Under the pieces are notes generated by a model, which did no database searches, was not told where the DNA came from, and was given only the letters and a program-made list of their open reading frames with translations. DNA of 64,000 nucleotides, from positions 62,001 through 126,000 of the forward strand of contig NZ_PYVZ01000007.1 of the NCBI RefSeq assembly GCF_003056405.1, written 5' to 3'. The translations under genes were made by a program, and so were the position numbers. Of this stretch, positions 1-9,128 are shown in pieces. The number at the start of each line of letters is the position of its first letter. Position 1 is the first letter of the stretch. Source of the stretch: Devosia indica. Its GTDB lineage: Bacteria > Pseudomonadota > Alphaproteobacteria > Rhizobiales > Devosiaceae.

Positions 1-1
1 C

Positions 2-853
2 GTCGTCCACGAGCAATTCATGACCGAAACGGCCGAACTGGCCGATATCGTGCTGCCGGCCACCATGTTCCTCGAGCACAATGACTATTACACCCGAGGC
101 GGCCATACCCGCGTGCTCTATGGCCCGGCGGTGGTCAACGCCCCGGGTGAGGCCCGCTCCAACCACGAGGTCATCAACGCCATCGCGCAGCGCCTGGGCA
201 GCGACGATCCCATCTTCCGGGCCAGCGACCGCGAAGTCGTGGCCGATACTTTTGCGCGCTCCAACTACCCGGCGTTCGAAGAGGTGGAAAAGACCGGCTA
301 CATCGATCGCGGCCGGCCTGATGACGACGCCCGCTTCGCCAATGGCTTTGCCTGGCCTGATGGCCGCTTCAGATTTGCGCCGAATTGGCAGGCTGTTTCG
401 GATATCAAGGGTTATCGCTGGGTTTGCGACCCCGCCATCATGCCGCGCTTTGCCGACCACTGGGCCATCACTGAAGCAACCGACGCTGAGCACCCGTTCA
501 AGCTGGCCACCAGCCCGGCGCGCGCCTTCCTCAACTCATCGTTCAACCAGACCCCGGGCAGCCTCAAGCGTGAGGGCGAGCCGAGCGTCTTCATCCACCC
601 CGATGACGCGGCCCGGATCGGCATTGCAGACGGCGCACCCGTCGTGGTCGGCAATCATCGCGGCGCAGTGCAATTGACCGCTCGCCTGTTCGATGGGCTG
701 CGTACCGGTGTGCTGATCGCCGAGGGCCTGCATCGCAACAAGGCCCATCGCGGCGGGCGGGGCATCAACATGCTCACCAGCGCCGAGCCGGCCCCGCCCT
801 TCGGCGGCGCGCCGTTCCACGATGCGGCAGTGTGGATCAGACTGGCGGACTAG
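2..853 (+). CDS. Molybdopterin oxidoreductase, C-terminal part (5' truncated by window edge)
   Basis: The reading frame is open from the first bases of the window (VVHEQFMTETAELADIVLP) to a TAG at 851-853, so the gene begins upstream and the ATG at 20 is internal. The visible 284 residues hold the end of the molybdopterin-binding body (AELADIVLPAT, then GGHTRVLYGP) and the C-terminal dinucleotide-binding domain (FKLATSPARAFLNSSFNQTPG, HPDDAARIGI, GVLIAEGLHRNK) of the DMSO-reductase superfamily. Such enzymes bind bis-MGD molybdenum and catalyse redox reactions in the cytoplasm or periplasm. The substrate cannot be told from this part. The stop is 6 nt from the convergent TSUP gene. Confidence 0.85.
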   Translation, partial: VVHEQFMTETAELADIVLPATMFLEHNDYYTRGGHTRVLYGPAVVNAPGEARSNHEVINAIAQRLGSDDPIFRASDREVVADTFARSNYPAFEEVEKTGYIDRGRPDDDARFANGFAWPDGRFRFAPNWQAVSDIKGYRWVCDPAIMPRFADHWAITEATDAEHPFKLATSPARAFLNSSFNQTPGSLKREGEPSVFIHPDDAARIGIADGAPVVVGNHRGAVQLTARLFDGLRTGVLIAEGLHRNKAHRGGRGINMLTSAEPAPPFGGAPFHDAAVWIRLAD

Positions 854-859
854 GCTCTG

Positions 860-1630
860 TCAGGCGAAATACGCTGTCCAGAAAAAATACCCGGTCATCC
901 CGATGCCATAGACGATCACGCCCACGCGGATCCACAGCGTCGGGATGTACTGCGCCAGCCGCGCCGCCGCATAGCCGCCAATGGTCACGCCAACCAGCGC
1001 AATGGAGCCGTGATACCAGTCGATACTGCCGTTAAGGGCAAAGCGGACCACCGCCACTAGCGCCACGATGGACGAGATATAGAGCTTGAGCCCGTTCATG
1101 GCGTGGATGTCGGTCATCCCGGCCATGGCAAGAAACGCCAGCAGCAATATGCCCAGGCCCGCATTGAAGAACCCGCCATAGACACAGACGGCCGCCAGCA
1201 AGGAGAGGATCAATACCGCCCCAAGCGCTTTCATGCCGCGCCGCTCACCACCACGGGCCCTCAGCGTCGTATTGATCCGGTTGCCGAACACGAACAGCGT
1301 CACGGCAAACGCCATCAGCCAGGGCACGACCAGCGAAAACTGTTCATCTGACACCACCAGGAGCAGCTCCGCGCCCACATAGCCGAACAGCGCCGAGATG
1401 ACGCCATAGAGCACCAGCCGGTCCTTGTAGCCGGCCACGGACGTCCAATAGCCCATGGCGCCGCTGACATAACCGGGCAGGGCTGCGTAGGTATTGGAAG
1501 CATTGGCCAAAACGGGCGGCACGCCGGAAAACAACAGCGCGGGAAAGACGATGAATGAGCCGCCACCGGCGAGCGAATTCAGCGCCCCGCCCAGCAGGCC
1601 CGCGACAAACAGCATCAGCTCGGTCATCAT
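860..1630 (-). CDS. TSUP family membrane permease (TauE/SafE)
   Basis: A 256-residue hydrophobic protein with about eight predicted membrane segments. The N-terminal LFVAGLLGGALNSLAGGGSFIVFPALLF pattern, a glycine-rich loop after the first helix, is typical of the TauE/SafE sulfite/sulfonate exporter family. A related half repeats after the middle (VYGGFFNAGLGILLLAFLAM), as expected for this two-repeat family. The start chosen is ATG at 1630; a second ATG follows at 1627, and GGGGGA lies immediately upstream. A longer frame back to 1753 adds 41 residues with no membrane character. The family moves sulfur-containing or organic anions; the substrate here is unknown. Confidence 0.82.
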   Translation of the reverse strand: MMTELMLFVAGLLGGALNSLAGGGSFIVFPALLFSGVPPVLANASNTYAALPGYVSGAMGYWTSVAGYKDRLVLYGVISALFGYVGAELLLVVSDEQFSLVVPWLMAFAVTLFVFGNRINTTLRARGGERRGMKALGAVLILSLLAAVCVYGGFFNAGLGILLLAFLAMAGMTDIHAMNGLKLYISSIVALVAVVRFALNGSIDWYHGSIALVGVTIGGYAAARLAQYIPTLWIRVGVIVYGIGMTGYFFWTAYFA

Positions 1631-1702
1631 TCCCCCAATCGTGCGACGGACCTTCCTAGCGCCCAATCCTGGCCGCGCCCAACGCAATTGTCTGATCGCA
1701 TC

Positions 1703-1717
1703 ATCACCGCAGGTGAT
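1703..1717. promoter_or_regulatory. Short perfect palindrome in the TSUP / glyoxalase-like divergent gap
   Basis: ATCACC-GCA-GGTGAT forms a perfect 6+6 inverted repeat in the 282-nt region between two divergently transcribed genes. It could be an operator half-site pair. No regulator gene is adjacent, so this is only a candidate. Nothing else is recognisable in the gap. Confidence 0.25.
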
Positions 1718-1912
1718 CTGCCCGCACTTGACTTGGTACCGTCCAGGGCGCATTTACGCCGGCGGTTGCCGGCGCCTGCCGCTCGCGGATCGCAAGATCC
1801 ATGGTGAAGTCCAGCTCTAAACAATGATCCCTTCGGTTGTTTCTCCCAAGGCGCATCATGGCAATGCGGGCCCCCATGTGAATTGTCGCCTCCCATCCGG
1901 AGAGCCCGAAAC

Positions 1913-2353
1913 ATGTCGTTTTCCCTCGATACCCCGTCCGCCCAAACCCTGAAATCCGAAGCCAAGGCGCTGCGCGAAGCCCGCGCCCAGTCCGGCCAGC
2001 CGATGACCCATGGCGCCGCCCTGGAAGAGACAGCGCGCGCCCATGGCTTTCGCGACTGGAATACGGCCCGCGCCGCCTTGCCCGAGCGTGTCGCGGTGCC
2101 CTTCCAGGTCGGCATGCGCGTCAAAGGCTTCTATCTCGAACAGCCCTTCAAGGGCCTGCTGATCGGGGTGCAGCTTGCCCGCAACATGCAGGCCTTCACG
2201 GTCACCATCCAGTTCGATGAACCGGTCAATGTCACGCCGGACTTCATGTTTGCCGCCTATCGGCAGCGTGTGGTTTCGACCGTGGATCTGCGCGGCATCT
2301 CGCCGGCCCTGCGCGGCAATGGCCAGCCACAGATGAGGTTGATGCGCGCTTAG
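1913..2353 (+). CDS. Glyoxalase-superfamily-related protein (Glyoxalase_8-like)
   Basis: A 146-residue soluble protein. The first 60 residues (SLDTPSAQTLKSEAKALR, then HGAALEETARAHGFRDWNTA) match the small helical domain annotated as glyoxalase-related (PF20066-like). The remainder, with VGMRVKGFYLEQPF and VTIQFDEPVNV, is a beta-rich extension. The start ATG at 1913 is preceded by GGAGAG at a suitable distance. No catalytic function is established for this domain. It stands alone, divergent from the TSUP gene and convergent with the DUF2147 gene. Confidence 0.7.
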   Translation: MSFSLDTPSAQTLKSEAKALREARAQSGQPMTHGAALEETARAHGFRDWNTARAALPERVAVPFQVGMRVKGFYLEQPFKGLLIGVQLARNMQAFTVTIQFDEPVNVTPDFMFAAYRQRVVSTVDLRGISPALRGNGQPQMRLMRA

Positions 2354-2373
2354 CAGGCGGTCCGCATTGACGG

Positions 2374-2435
2374 ATGAACGGCTCCAGCGGAGCCATTCAT
2401 GACAGCAAGGCCATCGGAGCTATGCGCGAATGGCG
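2374..2435 (+). repeat. Two-hairpin 3'-UTR element, copy A
   Basis: Begins 20 nt after the stop codon of the upstream gene. The first hairpin has arms ATGAACGGCTCC / GGAGCCATTCAT around loop AGC (2374-2400, one mismatch). After a 10-nt spacer ending in AGG comes a conserved block, CCATCGGAGCTA then GCGCGAATGGCG (2411-2435), whose CCAT/ATGG ends can pair. Three further copies lie at 26876, 26964 and 28190. Copy A is the most divergent in the second block. Confidence 0.7.
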
Positions 2436-2437
2436 GA

Positions 2438-3001
2438 CTATTGCGCCGGGGCGGCGGCTTTTGCCGCCTCGGCTTCTGTTGCGGCGCGTGCTTCCAACTC
2501 TTCGGCCGGCACCCGCGTCCAGTCCTCGCCGCGACAAACCACGTTGAACAGCACGCAGCCATTGAGCCGCACAATGTCCGGCCCGGTCATCTCGAGATAG
2601 CCCGTATAGGTCTTGCCGTCCTCGGGATTGTAGATTTCCCCGTCATAGATATAGGGCTGCTTGCCCTGCCACAGCGTGAGGATCTGCAGCCCCAGCATGG
2701 GCCGGTCCCGCAAGGCCGGATCTTCGTTGCGATAGTCGAAGAAGTCCTCGGGCGCCATCGCCGCGGCGGCTTCGGCCTCTGCCCCGCTCAACAGGCCCTC
2801 GGGGACCACAATGCGCGACAGGTGCCCGCAAAATCCTTCCGGGCAGGCCATGATGGTGATTTCGGATGCGAGCGCTGTGCGCCAGACACCTTCGATTGGC
2901 GCCTGCGCTTGCGCCAGCGCGCTCGTGGCCCCGGCAAACAGGCTCGACACCACCACGACAAGAAGCGCCAGGAAACGCCCGGACCTGTTCCATCTCGCCA
3001 T
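2438..3001 (-). CDS. Exported DUF2147 family protein
   Basis: A 187-residue protein with a signal peptide: RWNRSGR, a hydrophobic run (FLALLVVVVSSLFAGA) and a likely cleavage after SALA. The mature part carries DUF2147 signatures: IEGVWRT near the start, then a cysteine pair in ACPEGFCGHLSRI, a middle TLWQGKQPY.YDGEIYNPEDGKTYTG and a late LNGCVLFNVVCRGEDWTRV. These small periplasmic beta-barrel proteins are common in proteobacteria and have no assigned role. The C-terminus is alanine- and glutamate-rich. ATG at 3001 is chosen because GGAGAG lies just upstream; an in-frame ATG at 3037 has no better site. Confidence 0.85.
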   Translation of the reverse strand: MARWNRSGRFLALLVVVVSSLFAGATSALAQAQAPIEGVWRTALASEITIMACPEGFCGHLSRIVVPEGLLSGAEAEAAAAMAPEDFFDYRNEDPALRDRPMLGLQILTLWQGKQPYIYDGEIYNPEDGKTYTGYLEMTGPDIVRLNGCVLFNVVCRGEDWTRVPAEELEARAATEAEAAKAAAPAQ

Positions 3002-3211
3002 CTGCTCTCCGCCTCTTGTCCTTGTCCGGTGGTCCAATCGATCCGGAACCTGCTGCCGTCACGACCCCGATTTAAGCCATGAAAGCGCGCACATACCAAC
3101 CAAATTGCGGCGCAGGAGTTCCCCATCCGTCCACAGGCAGCAAGTCCTTGTGGCGCCCGGCACAAAAACCACTTGCCATCCAGGGGTGGGGCCGCTAGAC
3201 CCGACCCCGCT

Positions 3212-3301
3212 GGAGAGGTGGCCGAGTGGTCGAAGGCACACCCCTGCTAAGGGTGCAGATGGGCAACTGTCTCGAGGGTTCGAATCCCTTCCTCTCCGCC
3301 A
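3212..3301 (+). tRNA. tRNA-Ser(GCT)
   Basis: The acceptor arms GGAGAGG (3212-3218) and CCTCTCC (3291-3297) pair fully, followed by discriminator G and an encoded CCA. The anticodon stem CACCC/GGGTG encloses loop CTGCTAA, giving anticodon GCT, which reads AGC/AGU serine codons. The T arm is GAGGGTTCGAATCCCTT. A long variable arm between the anticodon and T arms is the class II feature expected of tRNA-Ser. Confidence 0.97.
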
Positions 3302-3374
3302 TTTTCCCTCCCGAATATCCCCTAACCCTCCGCCTGTCTGCTGTCGCGCGCGCCGCACCACGTCGCCGGACATC

Positions 3375-3405
3375 AAAAAAGGCCGCTCGGGGCGGAGCGG
3401 CCTTT
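3375..3405 (-). terminator. Intrinsic terminator of the ectoine cluster
   Basis: GGCCGCTC (3381-3388) and GAGCGGCC (3395-3402) form a perfect 8-bp stem. Read on the minus strand the stem is followed by a run of six T (3380-3375). It lies about 30 nt past the ehuA stop codon and closes the minus-strand ect-ehu unit. Confidence 0.88.
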
Positions 3406-3433
3406 CGAATCGCGGGGGTGTGCGTCGCACGCC

Positions 3434-4209
<776 letters not shown>

Positions 4210-4213
<4 letters not shown>

Positions 4214-4902
4214 TTCAAGGGAATCCCCTGCTTGGGCAGCCAGTTGTCGAGCAGGCGAACGCCGGCCGAGGCCACCAGTGTCATGATAAGGTAGAGCGCG
4301 CCGACCATCGAGAGCGGAACCAGATAGTTGAACGTCCTGTCACCGATGATGCGGGCGACGTTGAGCATTTCGAGGACCGTCACCACCGAAAGCAGCGGCA
4401 CGTCCTTCATGATCGACACCAGGTAGTTGCCCATGGCCGGGACAATGCGCGGAATGGCTTGGGGCAGGATAATGTGGGTAAAGGTGCGGCCGCCCGAAAG
4501 GTTGAGTGCGCGCGCTGCCTCATGCTGGCCCTTGGCCACGGCCTCGATGCCGGCGCGATAGACCTCCGAGGTATAGGCCGAATATTGCAGGCCCAGCGCC
4601 AGTGCACCGGTCATGAAGGCGGGCAGCGTTATGCCGAATTCGGGCAGCACGTAGTAGAGAAAGAACAACTGGATCAGCAGCGGCGTGTCACGCAGAAACT
4701 CGGTGACCACGGCAGCGGGCCAGGAGATGATCTTGAGCGGGGCGGCTTTGAGCGCAGCCCAGACCAGCCCCACGGCAAGCGCGATGAAGAAGCCCAGCAC
4801 GGTGGCCTGAATGGTCACCCACATGCCGATCAGGAGGATGGGCAATATCGAAACGGCGAACGCCCAGCCCGAGGAGGTGTCCCATGCAATTCCAAAAAGC
4901 AT
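4210..4902 (-). CDS. ehuD: Ectoine/hydroxyectoine ABC transporter permease
   Basis: A 230-residue inner-membrane permease of the His/Glu/Gln family, with about five membrane helices. The EAA loop, which contacts the ATPase, is seen as [24 protein letters not shown] near residues 145-170. The N-terminal region contains [26 protein letters not shown]. An AGGT site precedes the ATG. It lies 4 nt after the ehuC stop and overlaps ehuA by 4 nt. It is expected to form a heterodimer with EhuC. Confidence 0.87.
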
Positions 4903-4906
4903 TGTT

Positions 4907-5578
4907 CTACCTCGCTCCGGCGCGCCAGCGGCCCACGAACCGCTCGAGCAGTTTCATCATGGCGGTCAAGACCAGCGCCAGCCCGAAATACATCAGCAGC
5001 GCCAGGGTGTAGATCGTCGTCGAGTCCTGGGTGAAATTGCGCAATTGCTCGGCGCGAAAGGCCAGGTCGGACAAGGAAATGAGCGAAACCAGTGCGGTAT
5101 CCTTGAGGTTCTGAATGGCCAGATTGCCGAATGGGGGCATCATTTCGGGGATCGCCTGGGGCAGGGCCACTCGCCATAGGGTCTTTCGCGGCGTGAAATT
5201 GAGCGCCCTGGCCGCCTCATACTGATCCTTGGAGACCGACTGGATGGCCCCGCGCACCACTTCGGCGCCATAGGCACCGATATTGAGCGACAGCGCCAGG
5301 ACACCGGCGGCGACCGGGGGCAGGCGCAGATCAATGCCGATGGCTTGTCCGGCAACTGGCAGTGCGAAATACAGCCAGAAGAGCTGCACCAGCAGCGATG
5401 TGCCGCGGAAGATCTCGATATAGCCTATCGAGATCGCCCTGATGAGCGGGTTGTGGGCGAGCTTGCCGATGCCCGCGGCGAACGCAAGGAGCGCTCCGAA
5501 CACCGTTGAATAGATCGTCAGCTCGATGGTCACCCAGGCCCCCAGTGTCAGGGGGGTGAGATATTGGGTCCAGTCCAT
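4907..5578 (-). CDS. ehuC: Ectoine/hydroxyectoine ABC transporter permease
   Basis: A 223-residue permease paralogous to EhuD. It begins with LTLGAWVTIELTIYSTVFGALLAF and carries the EAA loop YEAARALNFTPRKTLWRVALPQAIP at about residues 138-162. Membrane helices alternate with short loops as expected of the amino-acid permease family. It follows ehuB after a 113-nt gap that contains a perfect 14-bp hairpin and continues directly into ehuD. The Shine-Dalgarno site (GGTTGAGAA region) is weak. Confidence 0.87.
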   Translation of the reverse strand: MDWTQYLTPLTLGAWVTIELTIYSTVFGALLAFAAGIGKLAHNPLIRAISIGYIEIFRGTSLLVQLFWLYFALPVAGQAIGIDLRLPPVAAGVLALSLNIGAYGAEVVRGAIQSVSKDQYEAARALNFTPRKTLWRVALPQAIPEMMPPFGNLAIQNLKDTALVSLISLSDLAFRAEQLRNFTQDSTTIYTLALLMYFGLALVLTAMMKLLERFVGRWRAGAR

Positions 5579-5635
5579 GAAAGCGTTCTCAACCTGGCTT
5601 TATTGTTGTTGTTGCTGGTGATGCGCAAGCAAGTC

Positions 5636-5669
5636 GCCGGTGGGCGCTGAACAAGCAGCGCCCACCGGC
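5636..5669 (-). other. Perfect 14-bp hairpin between ehuB and ehuC
   Basis: GCCGGTGGGCGCTG (5636-5649) and CAGCGCCCACCGGC (5656-5669) form a perfect 14-bp stem with a 6-nt loop. No T tract follows on the minus strand, so it is not a typical intrinsic terminator. Its place just after a binding-protein gene and before the permease genes suggests mRNA stabilisation or partial attenuation, which would give more binding protein than permease. Confidence 0.75.
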
Positions 5670-5692
5670 AGATCAGATCAAATGAGCTGCGC

Positions 5693-6559
5693 TTATTCGG
5701 CGCAAAGCTCTGCAGTGCTCATGTCGAACGAGCGCGAGGTGTCGGCGTCGGTAAAGCCGTAGCCGGACACGGTCTCGAGCCACTCGTCGGTCTGCTTGTA
5801 TTCGGCCAGCACTTCATTGACCGCGTCGCGCAGCTCTTCATTGCCCTGGGCAAAGACGAAGCCGCCCCAGGAGCGCTGTTCGGTGCCGTCGATGACCGGA
5901 TCGGTGAACCCTTCGGCCACTGCCACGGCATCGCTCTGCCCCGCCAGTTCGCTGGCGGTCAGGCCGGTTGCCGCATAGGCGTCGGCGCGGCCGGTCGACA
6001 CTGTCGAGATCGCATCGGCGTTCGATGAGATGGTCACGAGCTGGTCTTCGGACACGCCGAGCGCCTGCATCATGTCGAGCTGGTTGGCGCCGGCCATGAT
6101 GGCGACGGACAGATCGGAGTTTTCAGCGAAATCGGCATAGCCGGTCAGCCCTGCGGGATTGCCGGCAGGCACCAGGAGACCTTCACCATAGGAGGTGTTG
6201 GGCTCGGAATAGATGACCGTGGCGCAACGGGTAGGGATGATGGCCATTTCGGCGGCGACCATGTCGAAGCGGTCGGCCTGCAGGCCCGGAATCAACGACG
6301 AGAAGTCGGTCGTGATCCACTCGATATTGGTCACGCCGAGCTCTTCGGCGATGTGCTTGGCCACGTCAGGGCCGGCGCCCATGGCTTCGCCCGAGACCGG
6401 ATCGATATAGCCATAGGGAATCTCATTTGCGACCGCGATGCGGATGGAACCCGATTCCTGGATTTCGGCCAGCGTCGCAGCGCTGACTGCGGTGGAGGCA
6501 AGTGCCGAAGCGGCGATGGCGGACAGCGCCATGACTGCGGTTTTTCCGAGTTTGGTCAT
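5693..6559 (-). CDS. ehuB: Ectoine/hydroxyectoine ABC transporter substrate-binding protein
   Basis: A 288-residue periplasmic binding protein of the SBP_bac_3 fold. A signal peptide (MTKLGKTAVMALSAIAASALA) ends near VSAATL. The mature part opens with the family pattern GSIRIAVANEIPYGYIDP and has the EhuB-like stretches TDFSSLIPGLQADRFDMVAAEM, PTRCA and a C-terminal YGF....LCAE. It would capture ectoine or hydroxyectoine and deliver it to EhuCD. ATG at 6559 is preferred because GAGGAG lies about 8 nt upstream; an in-frame ATG at 6574 would include that site. The gene follows the aspartokinase gene. Confidence 0.87.
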   Translation of the reverse strand: MTKLGKTAVMALSAIAASALASTAVSAATLAEIQESGSIRIAVANEIPYGYIDPVSGEAMGAGPDVAKHIAEELGVTNIEWITTDFSSLIPGLQADRFDMVAAEMAIIPTRCATVIYSEPNTSYGEGLLVPAGNPAGLTGYADFAENSDLSVAIMAGANQLDMMQALGVSEDQLVTISSNADAISTVSTGRADAYAATGLTASELAGQSDAVAVAEGFTDPVIDGTEQRSWGGFVFAQGNEELRDAVNEVLAEYKQTDEWLETVSGYGFTDADTSRSFDMSTAELCAE

Positions 6560-6632
6560 GTGTGTTCTCCTCATTTCTGTGTCTTCGGGCGGTTGAAACC
6601 GGCTGCTGCCCATCCATGCAGCCGGCCATGGG

Positions 6633-8090
6633 TCAGGCTGCCGCGTGCAACTTCTGTTGCGGGGCGGCGGCCCAGTCTTCGATCAGGCCCTTGTGCAGGG
6701 CCGCGATGGTGGCTTCGAACTGGTCGGGCTCGACGATGACCTGCAGGTCGACCTTGCGCAGCAGGTCGTGCATGCCGAGCGGCTCGATCCCCGCATCCGA
6801 CAGCGCGCGGATCGCCTGGGTGAGGACCCGGGGCGAGCGCAGATCGCGACCGATGGCCGAAACCAGCGCGATCTTGCGCAGGGCGATCTCGGCAGTCGGG
6901 AAGGCATCGGACAGGTCGGTTTCGACCCGCTTGATCGCCTTCATCGACCCCTTGAGATAGTGGGTAATGGTATTGGCATTGGAGGTCTTGGCGATGATCC
7001 AGACCTTGTGACGCTTCAGCGCCTCAAGAATCTCGGCGTCATAACCCTTCACCCCGACCATGTCCTGGTCGTAGAATTCGAAGGCATAGACGTTCTTCAA
7101 TCCCGTCACGATCTCGACCTGCGGTGACTGCGCATCAAGGTCTGAACGGATCACGGTGCCGGGATGTTCCGGCTCAAAGGCATTTTTGACACGCAAAGGT
7201 ATGCAGGCGCGCCGCAGGCCTTTGGCTGCGCGGGGATGAATTGCTTCCATGCCCATATTGGAGAGCTGGTCGGCCACATCGTAATTGGTTTCACCAATCA
7301 CGCGCACCGCGTCGGGCGACACCAGCCGCGGATCGGCGCTCGAGAGGTGGAACTCCTTGTGGATGATTGCTTCGCGCGCCTTTGTCACGACCGTCAGCCG
7401 CGACAAGGTCACCTCCGAATAGCCCCGGTCATAGGTGCCCATCAGTGCTTCGCTGCACTGGGCATAGCCTGTGACAATCGGCAGCTCGGTTGCCAGATCG
7501 ACATCGGCCAGGGCCCGCTCGATGGCTTCATCGAGCGTGTACTGCCCCTCGTCGCGCCAGCCGGTGAGATCGATCATCCGCGCCCGCACGCCATGGAGAT
7601 TGAGGAGCAGGGCGGTGTTGAAGGCCGAATGCGCCTCACCCAGCGACGCCAGCATTTCGCGCACGGTGAGCAGGTGCTGCTGTAGCTGGAAATGCCCGAA
7701 TGAGCACAGCCGCTGCAGATCAATCAGACACGAACGGACGCCTTCGACCCGCTCCCGCGCAAAACGATTGGCCGATTGGCGGGCCCCTTCGTCTGCGAAG
7801 ATGCGCTCATTATGGGCGAACATCTTGTCGGCCACGGCGCTCAGGGCATCGCCCCAGCCCCAGCCGCTCTCGGCGCTGGAAAACAGCGCATAGACGCCGG
7901 GCTTTCCCGACTTCTTGTGCTCAAGCAGCTCGTCGGTCATCCCGGCATAGGCCGAGACCACAAAGATGCGCTGGTAAAGGTCGGCACCCTTCCGGTTACC
8001 AATCAGCACGGTGTCGAGCAATTCCTCGGTGCGGGACATCGAGGTGCCGCCGATCTTCTCAACGGTATGGCGCGGGCTTTCGGTGGTCAT
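6633..8090 (-). CDS. ask: Ectoine-pathway aspartate kinase
   Basis: A 485-residue aspartokinase. The nucleotide-binding start is VEKIGGTSMSR, matching the KxGGTS motif. The catalytic middle includes LDEAIERALADVDLATELPIVTGYAQCSEALMGTYDRGYSEVT. Two C-terminal ACT-like regions follow (KNVYAFEFYDQDM; IALVSAIGRDL). It phosphorylates L-aspartate, giving the precursor of the aspartate semialdehyde used by EctB. Dedicated kinases in ect clusters are generally insensitive to lysine/threonine feedback; that is family knowledge, not visible here. ATG at 8090 is chosen because GGAG lies 6 nt upstream; in-frame codons further up fall inside ectD. Confidence 0.92.
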   Translation of the reverse strand: MTTESPRHTVEKIGGTSMSRTEELLDTVLIGNRKGADLYQRIFVVSAYAGMTDELLEHKKSGKPGVYALFSSAESGWGWGDALSAVADKMFAHNERIFADEGARQSANRFARERVEGVRSCLIDLQRLCSFGHFQLQQHLLTVREMLASLGEAHSAFNTALLLNLHGVRARMIDLTGWRDEGQYTLDEAIERALADVDLATELPIVTGYAQCSEALMGTYDRGYSEVTLSRLTVVTKAREAIIHKEFHLSSADPRLVSPDAVRVIGETNYDVADQLSNMGMEAIHPRAAKGLRRACIPLRVKNAFEPEHPGTVIRSDLDAQSPQVEIVTGLKNVYAFEFYDQDMVGVKGYDAEILEALKRHKVWIIAKTSNANTITHYLKGSMKAIKRVETDLSDAFPTAEIALRKIALVSAIGRDLRSPRVLTQAIRALSDAGIEPLGMHDLLRKVDLQVIVEPDQFEATIAALHKGLIEDWAAAPQQKLHAAA

Positions 8091-8101
8091 GTAGTCTCCA
8101 G

Positions 8102-8122
8102 CCGCTCCCTTTTCGGGAGCGG
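8102..8122 (-). other. Hairpin upstream of the ask ribosome-binding site
   Basis: CCGCTCCC (8102-8109) and GGGAGCGG (8115-8122) form a perfect 8-bp stem with a 5-nt loop in the short ectD-ask gap, just upstream of the GGAG that serves ask. There is no T tract, so it is more likely an mRNA processing or stability element than a terminator. Confidence 0.55.
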
Positions 8123-8160
8123 AGCCATTTGGTTGTTCGTTGGCGATTGAAATACCGGCC

Positions 8161-9090
8161 TTAGCCGATCTTGCCGGTCTCGATGCTGATCGGACCCTTG
8201 GGGTCGCGCGAGCTGAGGAACGCAGGGCGCGGGTTCTTGGCAGCGAAGGGCTGCACCACCCGGTTGGACCAGGCGTTATAGACGAAAAAGGCGTTCGAGC
8301 GCGGGAAGGGCGTGATATTGCCATTCGAGCCATGCATGGTGTTGCAGTCGAACAGCACCACGGTCCCGGCCTTGCCCGAGGCATAGTCAATGCCGTGTTC
8401 CTTGGCCATTTTCGTCAGCGCGTCATGCGAGGGCACACCGATTTCCTGCTTCTTGAGCGAGGTCTTGTGGTTGTCCTCGGGGGTCTCGCCGGCACAGGCG
8501 ATGAAGTTCTTGTGCGTGCCCGGCATCAGCATCAGCGGACCATTGAGCGCGTCATTGTCCGTGAGCAGGATCGAGGCCGAAATCGCGCGCATGCGCGGCA
8601 TGCCGTCCTCGGCGTGCCAGGTCTCGAAATCGGAGTGCCAGTAGAACTCCTTGCCCGTAAAGCCCGGCTTGTAGTTGAGGCGCGACTGGTGGAGATAGAC
8701 CTCGTCATCGAGCAGGAAGCTGACAGCGCCGGCAATGCGGCGGTCGCTGGCCAGGCGCGCGAACAGCGCGTTTTCTTCATCCAGCCGGAAGACGGTGCGG
8801 ACCTCATTCGAGCCGGGCTCGGTGATCACATTGTCTTCGGCGATCTTTGCCTCGCCCGAGCGCATGTGGGCGGATTCCTTCTGCAGCGCGGCGACTTCCG
8901 CCGGCGAAAAGACATCCTTGAGGACCAGATAGCCGTTCTTTTCGAAGCTCTCGGTCTGCGCGCGCGTCAGCGGTGCTTCAGGGGTCCAGTTGCCCCAGAC
9001 GACGGGGTCTTTGCGCTCCTGCCACTTTTCGGCCGGCAGGCGCGTGGGATAGTCATCGTGATTGGCGGTGTCGAAAGCTGACTGGGTCAT
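8161..9090 (-). CDS. ectD: Ectoine 5-hydroxylase
   Basis: A 309-residue Fe(II)/2-oxoglutarate dioxygenase of the PhyH family that converts ectoine to 5-hydroxyectoine. The diagnostic EctD stretch is FYWHSDFETWHAEDGMPRM, supplying the iron-ligand His and Asp. The distal His is in NTMHGSNGNITP, followed by the 2-oxoglutarate-binding arginine in PRSNAFFVYN. Length fits the family (about 300). An AAGGCGAG site precedes the ATG. It lies between ectC and ask in the same transcription unit. Confidence 0.95.
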   Translation of the reverse strand: MTQSAFDTANHDDYPTRLPAEKWQERKDPVVWGNWTPEAPLTRAQTESFEKNGYLVLKDVFSPAEVAALQKESAHMRSGEAKIAEDNVITEPGSNEVRTVFRLDEENALFARLASDRRIAGAVSFLLDDEVYLHQSRLNYKPGFTGKEFYWHSDFETWHAEDGMPRMRAISASILLTDNDALNGPLMLMPGTHKNFIACAGETPEDNHKTSLKKQEIGVPSHDALTKMAKEHGIDYASGKAGTVVLFDCNTMHGSNGNITPFPRSNAFFVYNAWSNRVVQPFAAKNPRPAFLSSRDPKGPISIETGKIG

Positions 9091-9128
9091 GGTTCTCGCC
9101 TTTCAGTTGGAGTTTTAGGGGAAGACGT

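Noticed and set aside
8090..8390. A 100-residue N-terminal extension of the aspartokinase
   Set aside because: It lies inside ectD in another frame. The ATG at 8090 has its own GGAG and begins at the conserved kinase motif.
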